Assembly (NCBI RefSeq): GCF_001595645.1
Contig: NZ_LNKT01000045.1
Location: 93,472 to 157,471, forward strand
Reading direction: 5' to 3'
From: Sulfurovum riftiae
Lineage (GTDB): Bacteria; Campylobacterota; Campylobacteria; Campylobacterales; Sulfurovaceae
Length of the DNA stretch: 64,000 bases
The notes beneath the pieces were generated by a model. It was not told where the DNA came from. It saw only the letters and a list, made by a program, of their open reading frames with translations, and made no database searches. A program made the translations under genes and the position numbers. This document shows, one piece after another, positions 25,892 through 32,726 of this stretch (positions within the stretch are counted from its first letter, which is position 1; each line of letters starts with the position of its first letter).

Positions 25892-26371
25892 ATGAAAAAA
25901 ATCATTTTAAGTCTGACACTCTGTATCAGTATGGGTATAGCCGGAAACACATTTGGTACCAAGATCATGCTGCTTGACCAGAATGCGACGGACCTTGTCT
26001 ATCAGATGCCGTTGAACCAATATAAGAAGTGGCTGTGCGAGGTGGAGCTCAAGAATAAGAAAAAAGTACAGTTCGTATCTGTAAAGTCAATGATGCAGGC
26101 ATATCATCATCAGGAATATTTCCGTAAACATCAACTGTTGAGTGCACCCATAGAAGCGCTCTATGTGCAGGATTTCATCAGCGGAGAAAGGGTGGATGCG
26201 ACCAAAGCCTTCTATGTATTTGGCAGCAGGATCGTCGGGCCGCATGGAGACGATCTCATTCCTTTCTCCTCCGAACAGAATGCCAAACTCTTCATGATGA
26301 AGAATGGCGGTACGAAGATATTGCCTTTTGCCAAACTGCACAAAGGCCTGATAAAATATTTGGATATGTGA
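25892..26371 (+). CDS. NosL-like exported protein lacking the Cys-x2-Cys-Met motif
   Basis: 159 aa. Signal peptide (~1-18). The C-terminal half reads like NosL (VDATKAFYVFGSRIVGPHGD, NAKLFMMKNGG), but the copper motif is absent. One Cys lies near residue 49 (KWLCEVELK). It follows nosY by 9 bp with AAGGAG and probably ends the nos operon. It is soluble, not lipidated. It could be a divergent NosL paralogue with a structural role. The final codons ATG TGA are part of the structured repeat at 26369. Confidence 0.8.
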   Translation: MKKIILSLTLCISMGIAGNTFGTKIMLLDQNATDLVYQMPLNQYKKWLCEVELKNKKKVQFVSVKSMMQAYHHQEYFRKHQLLSAPIEALYVQDFISGERVDATKAFYVFGSRIVGPHGDDLIPFSSEQNAKLFMMKNGGTKILPFAKLHKGLIKYLDM

Positions 26372-26419
26372 GCAGCGTTAAAAGATCGACACCTGCGTGT
26401 CGATCTTAGCTGCGGAACC
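26369..26419 (+). repeat. Structured repeat element copy 2 (nested hairpins, CTGC loop)
   Basis: Second copy of the element at 2546. It begins at the stop of the last nos gene, with outer stem GCAGC/GCTGC, inner stem AGATCGACAC-CTGC-GTGTCGATCT, and ends GGAACC. It is a direct-orientation copy 23.8 kb from the first. Confidence 0.75.
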
Positions 26420-26517
26420 GGAGCGGTGGAGCGATAGCGACCCGTGAAGGCGAGAACCTTTTGAGGGAACCGGAGTGGTGGAGCGACAGCGACCCGTGAA
26501 GACGAGAACCTTTTGAG
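26414..26517 (+). repeat. 52-bp tandem duplication
   Basis: Two units (26414-26465 and 26466-26517), each beginning GGAACCGGAG and ending CCTTTTGAGG, differ at only a few positions. A partial third start (GGAAGCGG) follows. The region is non-coding and GC-richer than its surroundings. Confidence 0.75.
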
Positions 26518-26570
26518 GGAAGCGGAAAAACATAAGACAGATACATATTTTTATAAAAGAGAAAGCTTTT

Positions 26571-26590
26571 GGTCGGTAAACCGACTCTAC
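26571..26590 (-). repeat. REP-like unit, type A, single
   Basis: The reverse complement reads GTAG + (A)GTCGGTTTACCGACC with one mismatch. It is the leftmost type A copy in the window. No inverted partner lies nearby. Confidence 0.6.
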
Positions 26591-26627
26591 GAGGATGTAA
26601 CGAAAGAATTACAAAAAGGAGCTTAAC

Positions 26628-27149
26628 ATGCAAAGACCAAAAACGATCGATGAAGAGATAGAACTCAAGAACAATGTCTATATAGAGAGTGATACGGACC
26701 TGAAGGGTATCATCACTTATGTCAATGACTATTTTGCTGAGATCTCAGGCTATACAAAAGAAGAGCTTATTGGGCAGCCGCACAGTATCGTCCGTCATCC
26801 CGATATGCCCAGAATACTTTTCAAGATACTCTGGGACCGTATCCAGAGCGGGCACAACTTCATTGCAGCTGTCAAGAACCTCGCCAAAGACGGTAGATAC
26901 TACTGGGTCTTTACTGACTTTGACATTCTTCGAGACAATGAGGGCAATCCGATAGGCTACAAGGCTTCAAGAAAAAAGATCTCCAAGCATGTGACAGACG
27001 TGTTGGAACCGATCTATAAAAAACTGGTAGAAGTAGAAAAAGAGGGCGGTATGGAAGCCTCTGAAAAGTACTTGACAGATTTCCTGAAGTCTCACGGAGA
27101 CGACATCACTGTTGACAATATGCTCGAAGAGATACACCGGCTCTATTAA
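26628..27149 (+). CDS. PAS-domain sensory protein
   Basis: 173 aa, soluble. PAS domain at residues ~15-125 of the Aer-like type (ITYVNDYFAEISGYTKEELIG, IVRHPDMP, KNLAKDGRYYWV), then a short helical tail. No kinase, GGDEF or MCP signalling domain is attached, so it must act through a partner. Located between two NosL-like genes. A flavin- or haem-based redox role is possible but unproven. Preceded by AAAAAGGAG. Confidence 0.88.
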   Translation: MQRPKTIDEEIELKNNVYIESDTDLKGIITYVNDYFAEISGYTKEELIGQPHSIVRHPDMPRILFKILWDRIQSGHNFIAAVKNLAKDGRYYWVFTDFDILRDNEGNPIGYKASRKKISKHVTDVLEPIYKKLVEVEKEGGMEASEKYLTDFLKSHGDDITVDNMLEEIHRLY

Positions 27150-27177
27150 CACTGATTTAACACAAAGTGAATATTAT
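27146..27177 (+). promoter_or_regulatory. 11-bp direct-repeat operator and -10 box before NosL-like gene
   Basis: TTAACA-N5-TTAACA (27146-27162), with TATTAT at 27172-27177, 15 bp from the start of the second repeat. This is the same geometry as at 7.0 and 8.5 kb. The box overlaps the stop of the PAS gene. Confidence 0.65.
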
Positions 27178-27205
27178 ATAGCTATCAAAATCATAAGGAT
27201 ATGCA

Positions 27206-27943
27206 ATGAAGAAACTGTTTTTAGCACTATTGGCTCTGGGGATGCTCGTCAGCTTTTCACAGGCAGAGATGAAATGCCAGGCGGGCAAATGCGGTGCAGC
27301 GATGAAAGCACCTGCTCAGGGTAAAAAAATGATGAAGATGTTCCAGGCTGTACCAAGAGGTCAGGCAACACTGCTCCAGGAGGGGAAAGCCAAAGCATTC
27401 TGTCCTCAGTGCGGGATGACACTGCCGATGTTCTATAAAACGAACCATGCGGCAACAGTGGATGGCAAGGTCAAACAGTACTGCTCCATGCACTGTCTGG
27501 TTGAAGATATGCAAAATGGTGCCAAGCCGACAGATATCAAAGTGGTGGATGTCGAGAGCCTCAAGTTCATCGATGCGTCCAAAGCATTCTATGTGGTCGG
27601 CAGCAGTAAAAAAGGTACGATGACCATGGTAAGCAAATATGCCTTTGCATCCAAAGAGGCGGCAGAAGCATTTGCCAAGGCCAATGGCGGAAGAGTGACC
27701 GATTTTGCCGGCGCCATGGCTGAAGCCAAAAAAGATTTTGCCAAAGAGAGTGAAATGCTCAGTAAGAAGCAGGCGATGATGGCGCAGAAGGGTGAAATGA
27801 TCTATGGGAAGATGTGCCAGAAGACAGACAAGAAATTTTCTACTGTAGCGGAAGCCAAAGCCTTCATCATCGATTCCGGACTGTGTCAGGGACTCAAAGG
27901 CAAACAGTTACAGGCGGTCGGACTCTATCTTAAGAACAGATAG
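27206..27943 (+). CDS. NosL-family exported protein with C-terminal haem-less cytochrome-like module
   Basis: 245 aa. Signal peptide (~1-20), Met/Lys/Cys-rich segment MKCQAGKCGAAMK, and NosL domain with FCPQCGMTL (~70), QYCSMHCLVEDM (~93) and FIDASKAFYVVGS. A 50-residue C-terminal module runs KGEMIYGKMCQ ... SGLCQGL ... LQAVGLYLK. That module aligns with the N-terminal part of the next gene product and looks like a small cytochrome c fold without CxxCH. Copper handling is likely from the NosL motif. Confidence 0.82.
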   Translation: MKKLFLALLALGMLVSFSQAEMKCQAGKCGAAMKAPAQGKKMMKMFQAVPRGQATLLQEGKAKAFCPQCGMTLPMFYKTNHAATVDGKVKQYCSMHCLVEDMQNGAKPTDIKVVDVESLKFIDASKAFYVVGSSKKGTMTMVSKYAFASKEAAEAFAKANGGRVTDFAGAMAEAKKDFAKESEMLSKKQAMMAQKGEMIYGKMCQKTDKKFSTVAEAKAFIIDSGLCQGLKGKQLQAVGLYLKNR

Positions 27944-28007
27944 TGCTCTTTTCTTCTGTGTTACCATGGTAATACAGTATTCACAATTCACAGTGAGGTT
28001 AACATAG

Positions 28008-28673
28008 ATGTACAGGATCATATTGGGTTCACTCTTGCTGACAGCAGTACTTTTTGCAAGCGGGTCAGGTCAGACTGTGCTTGCAAAAAAGGGTGAGAAG
28101 ATCGTCAAGACCCTTTGCGAATCATCCAAACTGCCTTCCTCTCAGGAGAGTATCGAAGTCTTGATGCAGAAGATCAAAGATTCCAAAGCCTGCCCACCGC
28201 TTTCAAAAAACAAATTGAAAGCAGTCGCTTACTATCTCAAAGAGGGCAGCAGCGAATCACATATATCGCATATAGATGTACCCAAAGATGCGAAATGCCC
28301 TGTCTGCGGTATGTTTGTCAGTAAGTATCCCAAATGGACCACCATGATGGAACATGACGGGAAGAGTTACTATTTTGACGGGGTCAAGGATATGATGAAA
28401 TATTATATCTTTGATGGGGATTTCGTCTATGATCGCACACACATCACCCAAATGAAAGTAAGTGACTATTATACCTTGGAAGCCATACCGGCCAAAGAGG
28501 CATTCTACGTACTTGATTCGGATGTCTTTGGTCCAATGGGAAGGGAACTCATTCCTTTTAAAAGTTTGAAAAGTGCAAAGAATTTCTCGGCAGACCATAA
28601 CGGCAGATCGATCGTGAGATTTGACGAGATTACTGACAGCATGCTTATGAAACTTGACGGCCTGGGCCAGTAA
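28008..28673 (+). CDS. NosL-family exported protein with N-terminal haem-less cytochrome-like module
   Basis: 221 aa. Signal peptide (~1-18), then the module KKGEKIVKTLCES ... SKACPPL ... LKAVAYYLK (about 26-80), shared with 27206-27943 but at the other end of the protein. The NosL domain follows, with KCPVCGMFVSKYP near residue 100 and AFYVLDSDVFGPMG. Probably copper-binding and periplasmic. A GTTACCATGGTAA palindrome lies upstream at 27960-27972. Confidence 0.82.
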   Translation: MYRIILGSLLLTAVLFASGSGQTVLAKKGEKIVKTLCESSKLPSSQESIEVLMQKIKDSKACPPLSKNKLKAVAYYLKEGSSESHISHIDVPKDAKCPVCGMFVSKYPKWTTMMEHDGKSYYFDGVKDMMKYYIFDGDFVYDRTHITQMKVSDYYTLEAIPAKEAFYVLDSDVFGPMGRELIPFKSLKSAKNFSADHNGRSIVRFDEITDSMLMKLDGLGQ

Positions 28674-28685
28674 AGTGAGCAGAAA

Positions 28686-28940
28686 TTGATACGGCCGTTC
28701 CTGATACTGATGTCACTCATGGTGTTTTTGGCGTCAGGGATATTGCTGCACTATATCACATACGATGAGAGTACACAGCAGTCCAGGCTCTCCGGTCTGG
28801 TTGAGGTGACCGGACTACCTTCTCCTTCTTTGAGTGTCGCCTTTTATGAACCCAGAGTGTTTCTATATGATGAAACGATCAATCCTGCCTATCCCCAGAT
28901 GCAACCGATCAACAGGATGGACTTTGTTTATGCGAAATAG
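28686..28940 (+). CDS. Small membrane-anchored protein preceding ABC permease
   Basis: 84 aa from TTG 28686. An N-terminal hydrophobic segment (residues 4-24) is followed by a periplasmic stretch. No family was recognised. It overlaps the permease gene by 11 bp, which implies translational coupling and a role with that transporter. Confidence 0.6.
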   Translation: MIRPFLILMSLMVFLASGILLHYITYDESTQQSRLSGLVEVTGLPSPSLSVAFYEPRVFLYDETINPAYPQMQPINRMDFVYAK

Positions 28941-30108
28941 CAGTTTTATCCATTTTTTGACACTGCTTCTGTTCAAACAGAAAGGCAAACATCTCGGGGC
29001 TGTTCTGATCTCTGTGATCATCATATTTCTCTTGTCTTCTGTCCTCTTCATCTCCGCTTCTTTACAGCATACTCTGCTGAGTACACTCGATGAACAGCCT
29101 GATTTTACGGTCAGCAGAATAGAAGCGGGAAGAGCGGTCAATACACCTACGGAGTGGATCGACAGGATCATAGAGATCAATGGGGTAACAAAGGTTTCCG
29201 GGCGTGTGTACGGCAGGTACTATTTTGCACCGCGTGAAAAGTCCTTCCTGATCGTAGGTATCGATTTTTTTGATGAACAGAACAGTGAGGCACTACAGAA
29301 ACTTGTCGATGGGCTTGATCTTAGAACATTTCTCTCTGCGCCCAATATGATTGTAGGAGAAGGGGTCAAGAAGTATTTGAATGCACACTACTACAAAGAG
29401 GCATTCTCCTTCAAGACACCGCAGGGCAGCTTTAAAAAAGTGCATATCTATCAGACCCTTCCCGAACAGACCAAACTCATTGCCAACGATATGATCCTCA
29501 TGCCTATCGATCTTGCAAGGGAGGTTTTTGGCATGGGAGAGGATGAGGTGACAGATATTACCTTCAACGTACCCAACGATGCAGAGTGGGACAATATCAT
29601 CGCCAAACTGCATCTTTTGTTCTATGATATACGTGTCGTGGAGAAGAGGGAGGTCAGAAAAGCCTATGAGAATCTTTACAACTATAAAGGCGGACTCTTT
29701 TTGATCCTCTATCTTATTACGGTCGTTACTTTTATGCTTATCCTCTATCAGAGATATTCCATGGTCTACTCAAGCGAAAGAAAAGAGATCGGTATTCTTC
29801 GTGCGGTAGGGTGGAGTATCAAAGATGTGCTGAAACTGAAATTCTATGAAACGGTCGTCGTGGTGCTCATAAGTTTTATACTGGGCGTTGTGCTGGCATA
29901 CATCTATGTATTTATATGGAATGCACCGCTGCTCAGTCAGATATTCCTGGGCGGTGCCAATCTTCCCAATGAGGTGCAGTTCATACCGGTCATCAATTTC
30001 GGTATTCTGGGATCGATCTTCCTTTTCTATGCGGTTCCTTTTCTGGCGGCAGTACTTATTCCTGCATGGAAGATCGCAGTGACACCACCCAAAGAGGCTA
30101 TGTTGTGA
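28930..30108 (+). CDS. ABC transporter permease, FtsX/LolC-MacB type
   Basis: 392 aa. One membrane helix at residues ~23-45, a large periplasmic domain (about 50-250), and three C-terminal helices (about 262-283, 310-335 and 358-382) with the FtsX-family segment ERKEIGILRAVGWSIKDVL. I chose ATG 28930 over the longer frame at 28834 because the family's N-terminus fits. With the ATPase it forms a mechanotransmission or lipoprotein-release type exporter. Given the NosL neighbours, it may handle copper proteins or lipoproteins (inference). Confidence 0.88.
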   Translation: MRNSSFIHFLTLLLFKQKGKHLGAVLISVIIIFLLSSVLFISASLQHTLLSTLDEQPDFTVSRIEAGRAVNTPTEWIDRIIEINGVTKVSGRVYGRYYFAPREKSFLIVGIDFFDEQNSEALQKLVDGLDLRTFLSAPNMIVGEGVKKYLNAHYYKEAFSFKTPQGSFKKVHIYQTLPEQTKLIANDMILMPIDLAREVFGMGEDEVTDITFNVPNDAEWDNIIAKLHLLFYDIRVVEKREVRKAYENLYNYKGGLFLILYLITVVTFMLILYQRYSMVYSSERKEIGILRAVGWSIKDVLKLKFYETVVVVLISFILGVVLAYIYVFIWNAPLLSQIFLGGANLPNEVQFIPVINFGILGSIFLFYAVPFLAAVLIPAWKIAVTPPKEAML

Positions 30109-30788
30109 TGATAGAGATAGAGAATGTAAGCAAGATCTTCAATGAAGGAGAGGAACAGGCTTTCAGTGCATTGAAGTCGGTGAGCTTGACGGTAGGAAAA
30201 GGGGAGACGATCATATTGAGCGGTGTGAGCGGCAGCGGGAAGTCCACACTGCTTTCACTCATTGCCGCGCTCGACAAGCCAAGCAGCGGCAAGATCATCG
30301 TGGGAGGCGAACTCATCTCCAAACTGCCTGACCTGCATGCTTCAGCCTATCGGGCAAAGCATATAGGGGTCGTTTTTCAGCATTTCAATCTTCTTGAGGA
30401 CCTGAGTGTCGAAGAGAATGTGATCGTTCCGCTCATCCATTCCGGACTGCCTCTTGCAACTATTCAGAAGATGGCGCAAAAAAGTATGCAAAGTGCGGCC
30501 ATAGAACATAAAGCCACACAGTCGGTCAACAGACTCTCCGGTGGGGAGAAACAGCGCTGTGCCATTGCCAGAGCGTTGGTACATGACCCTGAACTCATAC
30601 TTTGTGACGAACCTACTGCAAACCTTGACAGGGCGAACTCACTCAAGTTCATCGAAATGCTTGAGATGCTTCATGGTATGGGAAAGACCATGATAGTAGC
30701 CACACACGATCCTCTGTTCGAAGCGCTCTCTTTTGTCAGCAGGGTCGTACATATGGAAGATGGGAAAATAGTAGACAATGTCCGGTAA
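30108..30788 (+). CDS. ABC transporter ATP-binding protein, LolD/MacB type
   Basis: 226 aa. Walker A SGVSGSGKST, Q-loop VFQHFNLL, signature LSGGEKQR, Walker B LILCDEPTANLD, and H-loop VATHD. Overlaps the permease stop (TGATG). The VFQHFNLLEDLSVEEN stretch is typical of the LolD/FtsE group. Confidence 0.94.
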   Translation: MIEIENVSKIFNEGEEQAFSALKSVSLTVGKGETIILSGVSGSGKSTLLSLIAALDKPSSGKIIVGGELISKLPDLHASAYRAKHIGVVFQHFNLLEDLSVEENVIVPLIHSGLPLATIQKMAQKSMQSAAIEHKATQSVNRLSGGEKQRCAIARALVHDPELILCDEPTANLDRANSLKFIEMLEMLHGMGKTMIVATHDPLFEALSFVSRVVHMEDGKIVDNVR

Positions 30789-30792
30789 TAAT

Positions 30793-30813
30793 GTAGGGTG
30801 GGCCATGCCCACC
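30793..30813 (+). repeat. REP-like unit, type B (GTAG + GGTGGGC/GCCCACC)
   Basis: A single unit with loop CAT, 4 bp after the ATPase stop. Same family as the pair at 2759-2884 and the unit at 45860. Confidence 0.6.
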
Positions 30814-30868
30814 ATTTTAACAACTTCCTTACAAATACAGTTGTGCAGGAAGGCTCCAGGGAACTCTC

Positions 30869-31837
30869 ATGAATGAAATACTGTTAAGTAATGAGGTCAT
30901 TGTTTACCTGCTCTCCGAAACAGTACTGTATATTTTACTTTTCATCGCTTTTCTCGCTACAATAGGTTTGTTGAGACGATGGAATTTTGATGCTTTCACC
31001 TCGGAGCAGTTCAGCCTTGAGAACCGTTCCTATCTTGTGATGACGATCATCTTTTTTGTCATGATGCTCAAAATGCTTCTGCTTCCCTATTTCATCTATA
31101 CTATCGATACCCTTTCCGACCTTATCCCGGGTGCAATGTGCGGTGCCGGGGTGATCAAGGCGAATGGGTATGGGAACCCACTGTTGACGGTGAAGATCGT
31201 TGTGCTGTTCCTGAGCGGTCTATGGCTGAGTCTGAATGCCATCGACCTGAAAGCGAAGAACTACCCGTACGTCAGATTGAAATCGTGGCTGTTCATTGTC
31301 ATTTTTGTATTGCTGAGTGTGGAATTCGCTTTGGACCTGCTCTATTTCACGCATATCGAGACCACCAATCCGGTCAGTTGCTGTTCCGTGATCTTCGGAC
31401 AGAGCGGTGGGGCCAACGGACTTCCCCTGGGTCTGGATATACCGAAACTCCTTGTACTGTTCTATCTGCTTTTCGCTTTGACAGTGTTGACGATGATGAC
31501 TGGTTTCACTGCTGTCAGCATCTTCTCCAGCCTGCTTTTCCTCATCGTCTCCTATTATGCTGTCGTCTATTTTTTCGGGACCTATATTTATGAACTCCCT
31601 ACCCACCAATGCCCTTTCTGTATGCTGCAGGACCATTACTATTATGTGGGATACCTTATCTGGGGATCACTTCTTCTGGGGACGTTCTATGCACTTGACA
31701 GTGCTGTGATGCAGCTGTTCTTCAAACGGCCTTCGGAAAGACTAAAGAGAATTTCGTTACTATTTCTCAGCCTGTTCGTACTGCTGTGCAGTGCCTATGT
31801 GGGTATCTATTATCTAAAGAACGGAGTTTTGCTGTGA
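30869..31837 (+). CDS. Polytopic membrane protein with paired Cys motifs, nos-linked, unknown function
   Basis: 322 aa with about eight membrane helices. Cysteines occur in three predicted extramembrane patches: AMCGAGV near residue 90, NPVSCCSVIF near 171, and HQCPFCMLQDHYYY near 249. The last resembles CxxC motifs of membrane thiol or copper proteins (DsbB/VKOR-like or copper permeases), but no family was firmly recognised. It overlaps the following NosL-like gene by GTGA, so the two are translationally coupled. A copper or thiol redox role is inference. Confidence 0.75.
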   Translation: MNEILLSNEVIVYLLSETVLYILLFIAFLATIGLLRRWNFDAFTSEQFSLENRSYLVMTIIFFVMMLKMLLLPYFIYTIDTLSDLIPGAMCGAGVIKANGYGNPLLTVKIVVLFLSGLWLSLNAIDLKAKNYPYVRLKSWLFIVIFVLLSVEFALDLLYFTHIETTNPVSCCSVIFGQSGGANGLPLGLDIPKLLVLFYLLFALTVLTMMTGFTAVSIFSSLLFLIVSYYAVVYFFGTYIYELPTHQCPFCMLQDHYYYVGYLIWGSLLLGTFYALDSAVMQLFFKRPSERLKRISLLFLSLFVLLCSAYVGIYYLKNGVLL

Positions 31838-32346
31838 AAAAAATACTTATCAATATTGCGGTATTTGCAATGGTCATCGGTGTGATCGTCATACTGCTGC
31901 TTTCTTTTGGAAGTGACCAGGGCGCGAAATATGTCTACAAGCACAATACGGAACACAGGGTCATCGAGATCAAACCCAAAGAGTATCAGTGTTCCGAATG
32001 CAATATGGATATAGAGGATCTTGATTATGTGGTGGAGCTGATCGCCCAGAACGGCAATACCTATTTCTTCGATGATATCGGCTGTGTGGTACTCTGGCTC
32101 GAGAACCATTCTCCCAAGATCAACAAACTGATGGTCAAAACACTCGATACGCATCAATGGATAGAGGCGGAGAAAGCATGGTACAGCCGTACGGCACATA
32201 CCCCCATGGGATACGGATTTGCCCCCTATGCTGAGAAAAAGGAGGGGTTCGTCCCCTATGAAGAGATGAAACTGCTGATGCTTCAGGGAAAGAACCTGCA
32301 TGATCCATTCATCAAAAAACAGCTGCTTTCTCAGGAAGTAAGATAA
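31834..32346 (+). CDS. Membrane-anchored NosL-like protein
   Basis: 170 aa from GTG 31834. N-terminal helix (about 5-27), then a NosL domain: [18 protein letters not shown] near residue 52, [13 protein letters not shown], and PMGYGFAPY. It closely parallels the canonical NosL (24582) but is anchored by a helix instead of a lipid. Last gene of the accessory block. Confidence 0.88.
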   Translation: MKKILINIAVFAMVIGVIVILLLSFGSDQGAKYVYKHNTEHRVIEIKPKEYQCSECNMDIEDLDYVVELIAQNGNTYFFDDIGCVVLWLENHSPKINKLMVKTLDTHQWIEAEKAWYSRTAHTPMGYGFAPYAEKKEGFVPYEEMKLLMLQGKNLHDPFIKKQLLSQEVR

Positions 32347-32365
32347 GGTTTTATCATTTTTTTGC

Positions 32366-32371
32366 TATACT
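32366..32371 (+). promoter_or_regulatory. -10 box of acpP
   Basis: TATACT, 35 bp before the acpP ATG, with AAGGAG at the usual distance from the start. No strong -35. Confidence 0.45.
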
Positions 32372-32405
32372 TGTACGTATTTTAAACACAATTAAGGAGA
32401 AATCA

Positions 32406-32633
32406 ATGGCATTATTTGATGATGTAAAAGAAGTAGTTGTAGAGCAGCTAAATGTGAGCCCGGACGAGGTAAAAGAAGATTCTAAATTCGTAGAGGACCT
32501 TGGAGCGGACAGTCTTGATGTCGTTGAATTGGTAATGGCACTTGAAGAGAAATTCGATATCGAAATTCCTGATGATCAGGCAGAAGCGATCGCTACTGTC
32601 GGTGATGCGATCAAGTTCATCGAAAACGTATAA
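32406..32633 (+). CDS. acpP: Acyl carrier protein
   Basis: 75 aa, highly acidic. Phosphopantetheine attachment site [18 protein letters not shown] with Ser at about residue 36. Carries acyl chains in type II fatty-acid synthesis. It is followed by a UUCG-loop hairpin and fabF. Confidence 0.98.
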   Translation: MALFDDVKEVVVEQLNVSPDEVKEDSKFVEDLGADSLDVVELVMALEEKFDIEIPDDQAEAIATVGDAIKFIENV

Positions 32634-32639
32634 CCCCTT

Positions 32640-32655
32640 CATCCCTTCGGGGATG
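32640..32655 (+). terminator. UUCG tetraloop hairpin between acpP and fabF
   Basis: CATCCC-TTCG-GGGATG. There is no U-run, so it more likely attenuates or marks the acpP mRNA 3' end than stops transcription fully. This would favour high acpP over fabF. Confidence 0.5.
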
Positions 32656-32726
32656 TATAACGTATATCTCAGTCCATATTTTTATCGATTGATATATATC
32701 TTATTTAAGCAGAGACAGGAGAGCCA

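Noticed and set aside
27958-27974. TGTTACCATGGTAATAC palindrome before 28008 as another TAACA operator
   Set aside because: It contains one half-site in an inverted, not 11-bp direct, arrangement. A TTAACA at 27999 lacks a partner at 11 bp.
28674-28692. GTGAGCAG followed by AAATTGATAC, like the start of the structured element
   Set aside because: The CGTAAAG segment, the CTGC loop and the closing arm are all missing. It overlaps the TTG start of 28686, so the match is probably chance.
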